Shown: piece after piece, positions 23,701-38,700 of the stretch
Layout of the letters: each line of letters begins with the position of its first letter
How positions within the stretch are numbered: the stretch's first letter is position 1
Assembly: GCA_003991915.1 (NCBI GenBank)
Contig: RQTK01000315.1
Coordinates: 114,501 to 178,500, forward strand
Origin: Elysia chlorotica
Taxonomy: Eukaryota; Mollusca; Gastropoda; Plakobranchidae
Direction: 5' to 3'
Length of the DNA stretch: 64,000 bases
Program-made: the position numbers and the translations under genes
The notes under the pieces: generated by a model
Database searches by the model: none
The model's input: the letters and a program-made list of their open reading frames with translations, nothing else
What the model was told of the DNA's origin: nothing

Positions 23701-26700
23701 AGAAAAACAAAAAAAATATACCCTCTTTCCTTTTATAAATCCTTCTAAACCCCTCCATCAAAACATGGAATCATGGCCTTAAGAGTTCATGTATTTTGCA
23801 GTTTAAACAGAAATCTTCTAGCATTCTCACACATCAAAAAAGTTCAAATTCTTTTTACTGATACAATCACCTATACATTTCAGGTACTGTAGACTAGGTA
23901 GTTTCAGAACTACACTTCATGTGCTCTGGCCCTAGTATTTCCACAATGACATTTTATGTGCTCTACAGACTTAGTATTTTCACAGCCACATTTCATGCCT
24001 TCAGGCCCTATTGCACATACAGTTTTTCCGTACAGCATTTTTACTGCAGTCTACTGCAGTTAAAGCTGAGCGTGTGATCACAAAACCATCATCAATCCGG
24101 AATTACTGCAGTCTAGCCTCATGCTCAGAAATATTTACAAATATTTTTACCGTACATCCACTGCTTCAGTCCTACACGGCATGGCGCACAGTGATGCATA
24201 CCCACTGAGCACACCTACTATACATAAAATTCTAGGAGATCTTGTTCCATGTGTTTTGCGTAGCACATGTGTATCAATGCGCTTTACACATATTGGATAT
24301 AAAGTTGCAAGCATTTTTGTGCACCATGATTTTGTCTAAAAGCCTTAACTGACCTTTGGCAATTAAGAAAATAACCAATTCATCAAACTGTTTTATTTGG
24401 ACAGATCTGCCCATCATCAGTGGAAAACTTAGCTAAGACTTAAATCGTGAAGTATCCTTACTGTTGCCGACAACTACACCCTCTGGAATGTTCGGCTTTG
24501 CATCTTTCGGCGTCTTGGCCCTCGTTGCAAGTGAACTGACGCCATTAGAGCCAGGCGCCACTCCCGCCAGGTTGACCTCTAACCTCTGCTCCACAAGGTC
24601 ACGAGCCTGACACACGATTCCTGCAGGCTGAGAGTCCTTCATGGGCGCCGACTCTGGTACTCCGTGCACCGGGAACAGCCAGCGAATCTCAGGCAGGCCA
24701 GTCGTGTGGGCAGACAGTTTGTGGCTGCAGGGAGGGAGAGATAATAATAATAATAATAATAATAGTAATAACAATTATTATTATAATATAATAATAATGA
24801 AATAAAAAAAACTAATGAAAAAATTGTTAGTTATATAATTATCAGGCATATGTAAGCTCTACCATAGTAAGAAATACTTATGATAGACTGGTGGGATTAA
24901 AAGATACACATTTTATATGCAACTCTTTAATAGCTGTTACTAGTTTTTACTGTAACAAATGGATTGTTGATACATTTTTTTATTTTTATGTTAGAACCTA
25001 TTTTGTTTAAAAGAAAAATCAGTTTCTCTTTATCATTTTTCTCTGCAATTTATTCTCTTCATTAAATTTTCCTCATAAACTTATTTCGCCATTTATTCTT
25101 TGTTGGCTGGATCTTTTCCCATCCTGTTTACCATTTTATTCATCAATTCTCTCTAACTATTCATTACATCTCATTCACACTTTAACCCCTTGAGCCACAA
25201 GTTATTGATATTCAATCAGGCTGGATACCATTATATTCACCAATTCTGTCAAACTATTCTCTCCCTCCCTGCAGCCACAAACTGTCTGCCCACACGACTG
25301 GCCTGCCTGAGATTCGCTGGCTGTTCCCGGTGCACGGAGTACCAGAGTCGGCGCCCATGAAGGACTCTCAGCCTGCAGGAATTGTGTGCCAGGCTCGTGA
25401 CCTTGTGGAGCAGAGGTTAGAGGTCAACCTGGCGGGAGTGGCGCCTGGCTCTAATGGGGTCAGTTCACTTGCAACGAGGGCCAAGACGCCGAAAGATGCA
25501 AAGCCGAACATTCCAGAGGGTGTAGTTGTCGGCAACAGTAAGGATACTTCACGATTTAAGTCTTAGCTAAGTTTTCCACTGATGATGGGTAGATCTGTCC
25601 AAATAAAACAGTTTGATGAAAATAATAAAAATAATAATAATAATAATAATAATAATATTCATTTATTTTAATGTTTATATTGATGGTAATTTAAAAAGGC
25701 AAAATTACAACGAAACAATATTGAACAGGATAAAAACACAGAAACAAGAATGGCAATACCTAACACCAGCATTAGCAAAGACAAACAGTGTACAACTAAA
25801 GTGTCGTGTACAATACAGACATTGACAACAGCAGCGATCTACAGACTGACCCTAGAGCATCCTGAGGCACATAAGGCCATTGCTGTCCATCCTCGCGACG
25901 AATGACCACCGTGCAGAACGCCTGGTAGTTGACCATCTGGCTCGGGGCGAAGCTAATCGGGATCTCAAGAGTGGACTTTGGTCCAACCCTCAGTCCTACA
26001 TCATATTTGAGGAGAAGCTTGAACGGCGATTCTTTCAGGTCAGGAGTTTGTTGACCAAAGCTGGTCGCTGTGTCTGGGGAGGGAGGATTAAAGAGAGAGA
26101 GTGAAGGGATGGAGGGGAGAGAGAGGACAAATATTCCATTCTATTCTATTGCTTATTTCTTATCATATAATGTCTTTATTTAAACCTGGTTACTTTTCTC
26201 TCAACATGTTTAAAAGCCATAACTTTATACACCTCTATGTCTACTCCTCATGTGTCTCTGTCTGTCAACAGGTAAACAATTGTCAGACTTTATAAGTGAT
26301 CGATCACTAAATAGTATAAACCATTGGAAACTAACAGATGTTAAACAAGGAGCGAGCTGCCTTTTCTCTGACCAAAGAATGCGGGAGTGTTATTGACCAA
26401 CCTGTGAGAACGATGTCTGCTAGCACCGGCACATCTGTCGGATTTCTGAAGGGGATGATTAGGGTGGTGTTTGAACCCGCAGCGGTGTACGCGCTCACCG
26501 GAGCTTGGGGTCTGGGCACGAGCCCTGTCCCTGAGGCCACAAATACCCACTCTCCGAGCTGGAGGGGGGATAAGGAAAGCGTGCTCATCAGGGGAATAGT
26601 CTGAAATGTTCTTCTTGAGGTAATGATAAAGTCTTAACTCTTCGTATCTATTTTATCTTAATTTTTTTTTTCATAAAACATATCTCATTTTTTCCTGTTG

Positions 26701-29700
26701 AAGGATTTGGTTTCATTTATCAATGGAGATCATAGTTGCTCTATGGGTTAATATAAAAATGTGAAATGCATCAACCGCTTTTGAATTCATCTATTTGTGG
26801 CTCAACCACACAAAACTTTGAAGTTTTATTTTATTCATTGTCAACCAGTTTTGATTATACTAGGCCTTTAAGTTCCCTTTATTAGCATATATTTTTAAGG
26901 AGAAAGAGGGTTATATTACTATTTATTCTTGATAATTTGAGATCTACCAAAAACTTTGCAAACAGTAACTGATCACCTCAAAGAAAGATCTAGTGCTACT
27001 GGCTTTGTTCCATTCAACATTTATCGTTGTTAGACTGCTAGCTTGTAATTAAAATCAATAGATTGTTTAATGTTTTGCTGAAACATGCTAACTCACTAGA
27101 GAGAAAGATAAAGGAAGAGAGAGTGAACGGGTTATTTACTTTTTGATGAAAATGTCAAAATAACTGATATGGTTAAGAAAATATTTCCTCAAAAGAATAT
27201 AGTTTATCTAGCCTTATCTGAATTTAGGGTTTATAAAATGAGCAGCCATTATTATCTTAACGTCTACATTATCCAAGAAGCTAATCCATGAGTCCTCTCC
27301 CACCTGCTCGCTGATGAAGATAATCTTGGCCAGGTGGTCGGACTCTCCCAGGCTGGACGGCATGAAGCGAAGGGGAATCTCCACACTGCAGTGCGGCCGC
27401 AGCACCAGGGGGCGCTCATTGTCGCGCTCCAGGCTGAAGTTGTTGGTGTTGGATATTGTCGGAATCAGCTCCAGTGTTTCATCCGTTGGGTTGTTCAGGC
27501 TGATGTTCTGACGCGTCCATCTGCACGTAGAAAGCAACAAACACTGTAAATCTTTTTTCCTACAGTATAAATTCCTACGGTGAAAAACACCCAGGATGTG
27601 AAAAATCTGTGTAATTCTTTTTAATGGTACCAATTTAATGATAAAAACTAATATGTATTCCTCAGCCTGTTCCTTTAGTGCACCGTGTAAATTTGTTTCG
27701 TTATAAAGAAAAAAATTGTAAGTAGCAGTATCAATACCCACAGATACCCTCCGCTGGTCAGTAAGATCGAACAATAATCACGCAATAAGCAAACATACAA
27801 AGAAACCAGACTTCGTGGTGCACCTGTTTGCTTCAACATACCTCAAAACCTTTTGTATAAGACCGATAGAACAGACAAGACAGGGAAAGACGCACCTTTT
27901 CAATGGTTGATATTTTCAGTATAGAACTATTGAGTCCCAAGTGAATAAGACAAGGTTTATTGTGGCACGATGAAGTTTCAATGTAGTCTTCAAGTCACCC
28001 ACTAAAAGTGGGCGCTCTGCTGAATGGAGTTGGAGAGCTACCCCTTAATGTCAGCGCGCAGCAGCGTTCAGGTGGGAGCTCTCGCAGAGCCAGGGTTAGG
28101 CCTTTTTCCAAATATGCATTCTTTGCAAATAACTCAAGCAAGATATAGCACCACTGCGCACAGCATTGAAAAAAATATTGCACAATGTGGTAAGCAATAT
28201 AAGGGACTTTGACACATAATATACTTTCTCAAGCAAATTCAGCAAAAAGGAAAGACATCCTTATTTGTAAACTTTCTCGAGAGTGTCTTAGATTAAGTAA
28301 ATTTTTCTTTCACAAACCTCTCCACAATCTCAGCTTATTGAGTGGGACAAACTCAAAAGTAAATCAAATTTGCTTCAAACTAAACAAGGAAGTAGACAAG
28401 AAGACCCGAGCAAACCTTATGTCTACCTTATCGTTTAAGTTGGTTAATTTTGTCACATGTCATAAGACGACACAAAAAAACTCTATGTTTGAATTTTTTT
28501 ATGTTGACTTTTTCTTTACAGTTAACAGCTCTTCATTCGTTAATGGTTAACACACTCTTTAGTTATTAATGGTAAACACCTCTTGAGCCAATCTCCAGTT
28601 TAGAACACCTGAGACAATCGATTACATGTATATCAATATATAAGTAACAAAGTTGTGTGCCATTTTCATTATAATAATAATTCATAGAAGGATGTCCCTA
28701 GGGGGAAAAAAAGAAACTTAACTCAAGAGGCAGTTACTCATGCAGTGTTCTCTGTTTTTGAGGCTTGCTTTACTATTACGTTTCTCTTTCACAAGCATTG
28801 GGGAACCAAGAGTAAGGGTATTGATTGTCGTAGTCAAACACCATTTGTTAGGTAGGTTTTCATTACTTTCCTTGCCACACTTTATTTTGGTTTTGTCATG
28901 ACATTTAAGGATAAGATGTTATAATTCTTGTTTTGTTACAGAAAGAATCTGATCAAATTACTGGACTCACTTGCCCAGCTCACACTCCATGTGTGGCAGA
29001 GTTGTTGGGGGCGGAGACTCAGCTCTCAGCAGCAGGTCATACCAGAACTCTCCCACATCTTCGTTGAAGAAGATTAGGCTGTAAACAATAAAAGTTATTG
29101 CTTGAGTAAAAGGCATGGATTAAATTAAATAAGTAGACTTGTCAGATCATACATAGTCAACAGAATGATATAAGGAGCATGGTGAAGATTTTTTTTTTTA
29201 GGAGATATTCCATAATGATCCAGTATTTCACAGAGATTATTCTTGACAACACAATGTTTATCTGCAGTTCTATAATAACACACTCCATTCTAGACAATGT
29301 TAAATCCTACATATTTTCTAGTCTAAGCACAGGTGAATTACTACCAAAACTAAAAGTTACTAGTAAATATTAAAATCAGGCAATTAAGCTAAGAATAAAT
29401 ATGCAGCATTTTTGGGGGGTTTCTTTGGAAATGTAACAAATTAAACATGAAGTAGCAAAATTTTCCCTCAACATATAATACAAAAAAAGAGAAGTGAAAC
29501 TTTTCTAGACTTTGGCGCTTACCTCCCCCGTGTCTCTCCAACCTGTGATGGGGCAAAGGTCAAGGTATACACATCCTTCTCTCCTGGGGGTAGCGTGATC
29601 ATCATAGGACCGCTGAGGTCGCGACCTTTGATTGTAGTGGTCAAGTTAAGTTGTTTCGGGGTTGGGTTACGCACTATGACCTCCAACACAGCCTTTTTCT

Positions 29701-32700
29701 GAGGACATTGATTAAATTATGTTACTTCTCAGGTTATCAAAAGCCAAACGATTCAAAGTATCAGATAAGTTAGAAGATATGACAAATTTCTATCATACCT
29801 CATCTCTTGACTGATTATTCATGTTAACTCCTCACCCTGAGAATTTACAGGTAAGGATACTGCTGGGTTATTATGCATATTTGGATAACTTTAATTTATT
29901 CATACTAACATAAATAAAGCTATAATCATTATCTCTGTATAACGTTTACTGCAGTGAATGTGAATTCATCAAGAGTTCTGCAACTTATTTGGGACTCATG
30001 AGCTCTACTTTAGCTTTTAGTTAGCATATCAAGCAGTAATGCCTGCAGACGAGTAATGCTAAACTATGCAACTTATTCTGGTCTTTAAAAATAACATACA
30101 GCGTCCATTTGGTAAACTATTCTCTATAAAGTAACACTGTGATGTTACTGCTTATTGAGCATGAATCATGTCTTCTACCAAGGTGAAATAGCTTTTTGTG
30201 AAATCAGATCTAAAAGGCATTGAGTATCACCAGAAAGCACCAGATACACTAACCACTGAACTAGCCACTGATGTAACCACTGAACTAGCCACTGATGTAA
30301 CCTCTGAACTATCCATTGAGTAACCACTGAACTAGCCACTGATGTAACCACTGAACTAGCCACTGATGTAACCACTGAACTAGCCACTGATGTAACCACT
30401 GAACTAGCCACTGATGTAACCACTGAACTAGCCACTGATGTAACCACTAAACTAGCCACTGAGGTAACCACTGAACTAGCCACTGATGTAACCACTGAAC
30501 TAGCCACTGATGTAACCACTGAACTAGCCACTGAGGTAACCAGTGAACTAGCACTAGCCACTGAGGTAACCATTGAACTAGCCACTGATGTAACCACTGA
30601 ACTAGCCACTGAGGTAACCACTGAACTAGCCACTGATGTAACCACTGAACAAGCCACTGAGGTAATCACTAAACTAGCCAGTGAGGTAACTACTGAACTA
30701 TTCACTGATGTAACCAGTGCTCTACCCACGCTCCCTACCTGGCAAGCACAGGCTACAGTGAGGCTCCTCTCAGGAACTGGTGGTTTCACGTCCACCTCCA
30801 GCGAGTACCACATGCGGTAACCGTAGTAATCCTTGCTTCCCTCGTCAACAGGCTGCTCTTCACCATCACTGTCCACCTCCCTGAGACACAAAGCACATTA
30901 CTTCTCACCTTCTTGATACGCACACACAGGTAACACATAAAATACTACTTCTTACAACCCTGACACACACACAGAAGACAAAAAACACAGTGCTTCTTAC
31001 TTTCCTGATATACACAGAACACACAAAAACACATTTATTGAAATCTTCCTGACACACAAAAGCACATTACTTCTCAACTTCCTGACACGAATAAAACACA
31101 CAAACACTCTTTTTTGATAGTAAATACAGTACCGTAGTCTCAATTTTTAACAAAATCTTAAATGACGATAACTGTTGGAATAACAAGAGGTATGAAAATC
31201 GTTGTGTTTCTGTCTTTTTGCACCCTATAATTTATTTTGGAAATTACGAGAGCCCTAATCAGATGACCCTGCTAATAAAGAGAAGTTTGAAAAAAGATCT
31301 GCTCTGAACTCATTGCCAAAATAACATGTAAAAAATTGAGAAAGGTTCCAAATAATTAACATCTCATTCTGGAACCTCAAACGTGCACACAAGTCCCAGT
31401 TCAGTCACTCTCCCCGCACCTTTGACAAAAGTGACATTAGTGATGGCCCCACCTATTTCTTGTTCTATTATCAAAGAAAACAAAGCTGCATAGTGCAATG
31501 CTAGACGGTGAAACAGCCAAGCCCACCCCTAGTAGTAATCCTTTTTTTAATCGCTAATTTGCTATAGATCTGGGTTTATAAAGTTAAATAGTACCATTAA
31601 GTTTTATCCCCTTGCATCACCCTCATAGGAAACTCATTAATTCAATTAAGGAAGTACTGGTACGTACAAAACTTGCTACCCTGGTAAATACTAATAGCAA
31701 AAGAAGCAGAAACAAGAAGAAAACACATGGTATGTGTAAAGGATAGATCTAGATCTAGTTAGAGATTGTCAACTCGCGTCCAAACACTGATATTGTTGTT
31801 TACAAGGAAAAATACAGATAATACATTTGAATAAAGCTTTTCACTGTAAGTAGGATCTTACTGACACTTTTTGACGCTAAATTAGTTTTGTTTCCAGCAT
31901 TGAGATCTCACTTGTGATGGTTTTCAACATTAAAAAATAACATGTGACAGTTTTAAACATTAATTTTAGGTCTAAATTGTCAGGGTTTTCAACATCAAAA
32001 TCTTACTCGTAAGGGTTATTGACACTGATATTTTACCTGAAAGGGTTTTCAACATTAAAATCTTAAATCTGAGGGTTTTCAACATCAAAATCTTACTTGT
32101 AACGGTTTTCAACATCAAGATCTTACTTGTAACGGTTTTTGAAACTGGGAATTTATATACAAGGAGGGTTTCTCGACATTGAGATCTTGCTTGTCATAGT
32201 TTTCACTATTGAGATTTTACTAATCTAGGTTTTCAACATTGAGGTGTAACTTGTAAAGGTTTTTGAAATTGAGATTTTATCTGAAATGGTTTCTCAGCAT
32301 TGAGATCTTGCTTGTCAGAGTTTACAAAGTTGAGGTCTTACTTGTGAGGGTTTTCACCAGCCACAAAGGCAACAACACCCTTGAACTTTCCTCTCTGTAC
32401 GGGTGTGACAGCGAAGGTGTAAGAGCCGGTCTGCTGGGGTAGGACGGTTACCGTCTGATTGCCCGTCAAAAATGGTAGGTCTGACTCCACCTGGTTGACG
32501 CATGGCACACATTTTTGTATATGAACTGGTAGCATGAATTTGTATATGTTACCTAGCTATAATATTGCGTTAATTTGTATATGTAACCTGCTTCACACTG
32601 AGCATAAATTTATATACATAGCCTGCTTAACACCTTATGACAGCACATAGTCTAAATTATAATATGTGTCCTAGTTAACATATGGTATAAATGATAAATG

Positions 32701-35700
32701 TGACTCAGTTAACAAAAGCATACACTTTTAATGTGTGAACTGTTGAATGCAGAGCATAAGCTTTATATGTGATTTGATTAATATGATTATAGTCTTAAGT
32801 CTTATGTGTGATCACATTTTATGTATTTGGAATCACTCTAAAAGGTAATTTAAAGTCACACAAAAAACCAAAAGCTTAAGCAGCAATACACCAATTCTTT
32901 GGGAAAAGTTTCTGATGGTAGCATAGATACAAATGTATGAAATTAATACTAAATGAAAAATATTTAATTATTGAAAACATTTCCCCTTTTCCTTAAAAGA
33001 ACTTATAAATATATTTATTCAAGACAAAACTTCCCTTCAACTACTCATTTTAGAAAAAGGCTTTCCTAATTGCAAGTATAATCTAAATGATACCAAAGAA
33101 ACATGCTACAAAGCATAAAGCGCTTGAATAAATCTCTACTGCGAGGGAGGCAAATGTTCTTACCCTATATGTAAGCTTCTTCTTGGTGACATTTGGAACT
33201 TTCACTGTATGCATCACACTGGAACGATATTTGTAGAATTAAATCAATTAAAACTAGTAGTGGCGAAAAAACATAACATACGCCTGTTTTTCTTTTTCTT
33301 GTTAATTTTTGTCTCATTCTTTGTTATCTTTAACTAATTATATTTTTTTAATTAAAATAATTTCTTTACCTTTTAAACTCCACCCCCTCCTTCCTTCTAC
33401 TCTTTCAAATCGCAATAGATTTTTGGCTTTCCATCTTATCTTTTATTTCATTCTTGACCATTCTTCATCTCTAGTTTCATTTTTTTCCAAATAAGCTTAT
33501 CGTTTTCCTTCCTTTTTCTTCCCATTTTCACCCTTCATCTCTCTCTCTCTCCCTCTCACTTTCTTTATTTACCTATCTATCTCTTCCCCCTCTCCCCTCT
33601 CTCTCTCTATCTCTCTCTCTCACTCTGTCTCCCTCTCATTCCTTTTATTTACTTATCTATCTCTTTCTCCTTTCTTCCTCTCATCTCTGTCTCTGTCTCT
33701 CTGTCTCTCTGTCTCTCTGTCTCTCTCTCTCTCTCTCTNNNNNNNNNNNNNNNNNNNNNNNNNNNNNNNNNNNNNNNNNNNNNNNNNNNNNNNNNNNNNN
33801 NNNNNNNNNNNNNNNNNNNNNNNNNNNNNNNNNNNNNNNNNNNNNNNNNNNNNNNNNNNNNNNNNNNNNNNNNNNNNNNNNNNNNNNNNNNNCTCTCTCC
33901 CTCTCTCTCTCCCTCTCTCTCCCCTCCCTCCCTTGTTGGTGATTTCACTGACCAGATCTCTCCCTCCCCCTCCCTCTCCCCCTCCCTCTCCCCCCAAGCC
34001 TCACCTGGCCTTTGCTCCACACATCAGCTTGATTTGGTCAAGCGCTAGTGGCTTCTGACCTTTGCCAGTCAGATGGAAGACATGCTCTGTTCCATCCTCT
34101 TTATTGGTCAGAATGAGCTTGCCCTACATACAGAAAAATTACATCTCAAATAATTATTTGGTGGTCATCCCTTGCATTTTATATTTACTCATTTATCAAA
34201 TGATCAGAGAGTGACCAGAATAGATGTGGGTACAAAGAGCTACTCTGTTGGTTATGAGATTCTTTCTCTCCTCTTAGGCTTCAAGAAATATAAGAGCACC
34301 CTCTATAGATGTAAACTATTTGTGAGATGTTTCTCTCCCCCAGCCCCTCTTTACTCCCAACCTCTTGCTGCATCCCTGGTTCTCTTAGGTAATGATCGAA
34401 TTGGTCAATTCTATAAGAAAGTAAAACAACTTTTAAATTTTAACTCTTTACACAATTTCCAAGGTGGGTTTTAATGTCAAGAGCAGGCTGTTCATGATAA
34501 TTCAGTTCTAAAGAGAAAGTAACCCTTCACAGCTTGATTTCTCTTTCACAGAGAGATGAAAAGACAACAACTTGATCTCTTCCCCCACCTAGATAGGAAT
34601 GAACAACTCACTTTTCTCTCCTCCTCCTTGAAAGATTATGAAAGCTAACAACATGTTCATTGCTCGCTCCTTCAGAGAAACAGAAAGCTTACAACTGTAA
34701 TTTATCTCCCCCTTCTAGAGAGACATAAAAAAATAAAACCTGTAGTTTATCTCCCCATCCTTGAGAAATAAAGAGAGCTAACAACTGTAGTTTGTCTCTC
34801 CCTCCTTGAGAGATAAAGAAAGCTAACAACTGTAGTTTATCTCCCCCTCCTTTAGACAATTAGAGATAAATAAGGCTAACAACTGTAGTTTATCTCCCCC
34901 TTCTTGAGAGACACAGAAAGCTAGAAACTGTAGATTATCTCCCTCTCCTTGAGAGATAAAGAAAGCTAAGAACTGCAGTTTATCTCCTCCTTGAGAGATA
35001 AAGAAAGCTAACAACTCACGTTTATCTCCTCCTCCTTAAGAGATAAAGAACGCTAAGAACTGCAGTTTATCTCCTCCTTGAGAGATAAAGAAAGCTAACA
35101 ACTCACGTTTATCTCCTCCTCCTTGAGAGGTTTGAACACCAGTGGGAACTGGGTCGTCATGAAAGCTTTGGCCAGGAGGGTCGTGGGTCCAGAGAATCCG
35201 TCGCCAGTGATGGTTGCCTGAAGGGGCCAGTCGTTGTTGGTTACGTTCATCTGTAGCCAGAAAAAAACAGGATATTATAAAATGATGAGTTTGAGCTGGC
35301 GCAAGTGGAAGGAGGTAAGCTGAGACAGGGACAACTATTTGTGCAAAGACGAGATGTAGTTTAGTAAGTTATTGTGTGATGAAGAAACATAGTAAGCGAT
35401 TTCCAACGTAAGTGTTAGAGAATTACAACGTGATAAATTTAATATTACAGTTTAATAATAACTTTCAAACGCTGCCTCTCATGACTCGAATGCTTAGATA
35501 ATTTATTGATAACATGTGGACCGTGGCTGTTTTTCAGCTTCAGACATATTAATATAGGTAAAAATGAAAGAAAATTGACAAACTGCTGCAGATTATATTA
35601 TATGTATATATAAATATACTACCTGGATCATACTTTTGTTGTGTGAAGTTGTGAAGCATTCACATTAAACTTACAATAGGAATTTCCTGCGTGATGGACT

Positions 35701-38700
35701 GGTGGACAGGGGCACTGAATTCCAATTCTGCAGTGCTGCCCTCGGGGTTCACTGTGCACTCAATGCGGTAGACGCGGATGTCATCATTTGATCTCAGAGT
35801 GATGGTGGCTGGGTAGTGACCTGGTTCTTTTGCCTTAAACTGTACAGGAAGCTCCGCAACTCCATCTGCTAGGTTTACATCTACAATTTTGAACAATGGG
35901 GAAGATAGAGGATAACAGAATTATTTACATGGCTGCAAACTAAAATAATTCAAAGCAAACAAAAAGAAAAACATGGAGTACGGGTGAGATCAAAGCAAAA
36001 GGATAAAGCAAACTTTACATTCATGTACAAATTTCAATCTCTTTTAAAAAGATTAAGGTTATGTCTGATTCACTTGCTAGCTCTAAGGTTAGTGAAGGTG
36101 AAAGGCAGTTCAGCCTATAAAGCACTTGCTACAGCTTCTGATTAGGAGACATCAGATCCGAACACTGGTCAAACTACTGTTCCCTATGGGTAGGGGCTGG
36201 GTCAGGATGATAAGACTAAAAGTCCTGATACTTCTGCTTATATTTATGTAGAAAATAGAACTATTTAACAAAAGTCTTTAGAAACATCTGCGAGATTGTC
36301 TGGTTTCTTAACAAATGACATTTAGAAACAAATCTTGCTTCTTTTCACCATTTAGCCCCCTCAAACCCCACTACTCAATTCAATGTTTATAATTGTTTCA
36401 GTAAAATTTACTACTGACTTCAACAAGCATTGATAATTACTGTTCAAGCAGTGCATGATGTCAGATAATCCCAGTAGAGACACTTGTTATAGGTCAAGCA
36501 CATTGTTACAATGGGTTGGTGTTGCTTTTGTAGGGTAGATATATTCGCAGTTTTTATTAAACAATGATAATAGTGTTATTAAATACTGTACCAAACCACA
36601 CTGTATTTTATTCATAAGAATGTTCTTCTTGTTGTAGTAAGCTGAAAAGGCACATGTTTTTTAACTTACACGGAAATGTCATTATTTGCCTGACAACAAT
36701 CGTTACAAATTTGTACAAAGTTTAGATAGTCATTCTTAAGAACTCCGTGTTAGTAAAAGAATTTGAATACTGATCAACAGTTCAAACGAGCACTTCTTTT
36801 TGGGAGAACAACACATGTAAAATTATCATCACCTTTTGGCACCCTGGTGCCAGTCGGCACGGCATGTCGTCGAGCGTCCAGCGGACTCGGCATCACCAAC
36901 ATGTCCGGCACTTTGAAGAAGTCAGAGTTTACCTCAACTCGGTATACGTCTGCCACGGGGCCTACCGCCTGGCACAACAGAATAATTTTATCTTTGAATT
37001 GATGTCTCTCTAAATTCTGAATTATAATACCCTGCCATCATAACCAATTGCAAGTCATATATCTCTATTAATTTTGTAACCATCTTTTCTTGATTCACAG
37101 CCTGGAACAAAATGGCACATCAGAAAATTGTATCTCTAATCAAATGCCTTTCTGAAAATAAATTATGACATGCACTTAGATTACTTTTTCAACCATACTT
37201 TCTTAATTCATAGATTTTTTTATATGAATTATTTATCTGAATAAAACAACATGATAAACAATTATTGTACACATAAGTCATTCATTCAGGCTTCATCCAG
37301 ACCAAAGAGGTTTTACCTTTGCGAGGGTCACGGCAGCATCGGGATTGTTTGAAAGATTCTTGACCGTCTGGGACGTGACACTACAGCTCATAATCGTGCC
37401 AGTCACCTGGCGTCTCTGCATCTCAACGTCACTCATTTGCTGAAGGAGAATAAAAAATGTTTTACAACATTAATAACTTGAGATGCCAACAGTTACTTAT
37501 GAACTCAAATTAAATCAGTCAAATACACAAACTAGTTATTAAGTTTATCAGGTCAATTTTATTCAAACCAAACAGTATCCTTTACAGACACCCTAATTTA
37601 TCTCACTAGAAAACCAGAAGCTAAATAATTATTTATGAGTCAAACTGAACAAAGTTGTTGAATTCCACAAGATACTAGATCATATTCAAATCATTATTAT
37701 TTTCCAGGTGGAGTATCACTGTTCAATATAGAAGCAAACTACTTGTCTGAAACAGAGAACCTGAAACAGCTCTGTATAGCCTACTATTGTAAAAAAGGTT
37801 AAGTTTTCTCTGCCCACTCAGCCTCCAATAGTTAACATATACAAATATTTAAAGTTATTTTTGCCTTCTTGCTGGTAACTAGGTGTTTTGCCTTAACGAG
37901 AGGAGGCCCATAATAATGGCTGCTGTCCTTTTCTCTAATTTAGTGCATGGTCTAATCCCGATCTAAATCTTGTCATTTAATCGAGATATGTAGAGAAACT
38001 ACTAAGGGATTCCTAACAAAATCAAAGATAAAATAATAAAAATAGAAAGTTTATTTTGGTTTGATGCACACTAAATCAGTATTAAGATGTGGAAAGGAGG
38101 GGTTTTCAATGGCAATAGCAAATTTAAGGTATCAGCCTAATGCTACATCATATTGAATTAACTGATGATCAAGCATCATGTGTTATATGACTGACTAGTG
38201 CGCTCAGTGATCAGAAACCTTGTAAACTGTGAACCATAATTATGATTAAGTCAATAATTAGACATCATGTTTAGTAGGATTAAACTGGTTTACTCATAGA
38301 TCAGCCATCACATATAGTTACTGTGAGCAAACAAGTTTAACTAAATGATCAGATATTATGAGTTTGTATTGAGCAAGCAAACTTTTCTAAACGATCAGAT
38401 ATTATGACGTTATATGATGTGAGTAAACAATTTGCTCTATATGATCATATCCCATGACTCTGTACGTTGTAATGTGACCCAGGGGTAGAACATCGGCTTC
38501 CGACGCAAAAGGTTCTGAGTTCGAATCCTGGCGGTTGCGTTCCCTACTGGTTGGGTCGGTGTCAGTATAATGTGACCGGTTAAGACAGGGGTCATGGTAT
38601 CCCCGCCCTGTCTCGTGTGTGGCAGCACACACAATTGTCAGACGTCCGTCATGGGGCCGTCCACAATATAGCCTATATAGTGCTGATGTTGGACATTAAA

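Noticed and set aside
25330-25566. A + strand gene with a 78-residue product
   Set aside because: It is the antisense copy of CFAP47-like exon 24462-24724, with intron sequence read through at its end.
30175-30738. Extension of exon 30739-30880 into a long Val/Ser repeat protein
   Set aside because: The open frame exists because the 24-bp unit is a multiple of three. A good donor ends the exon at 30739 and the phase fits the next exon.
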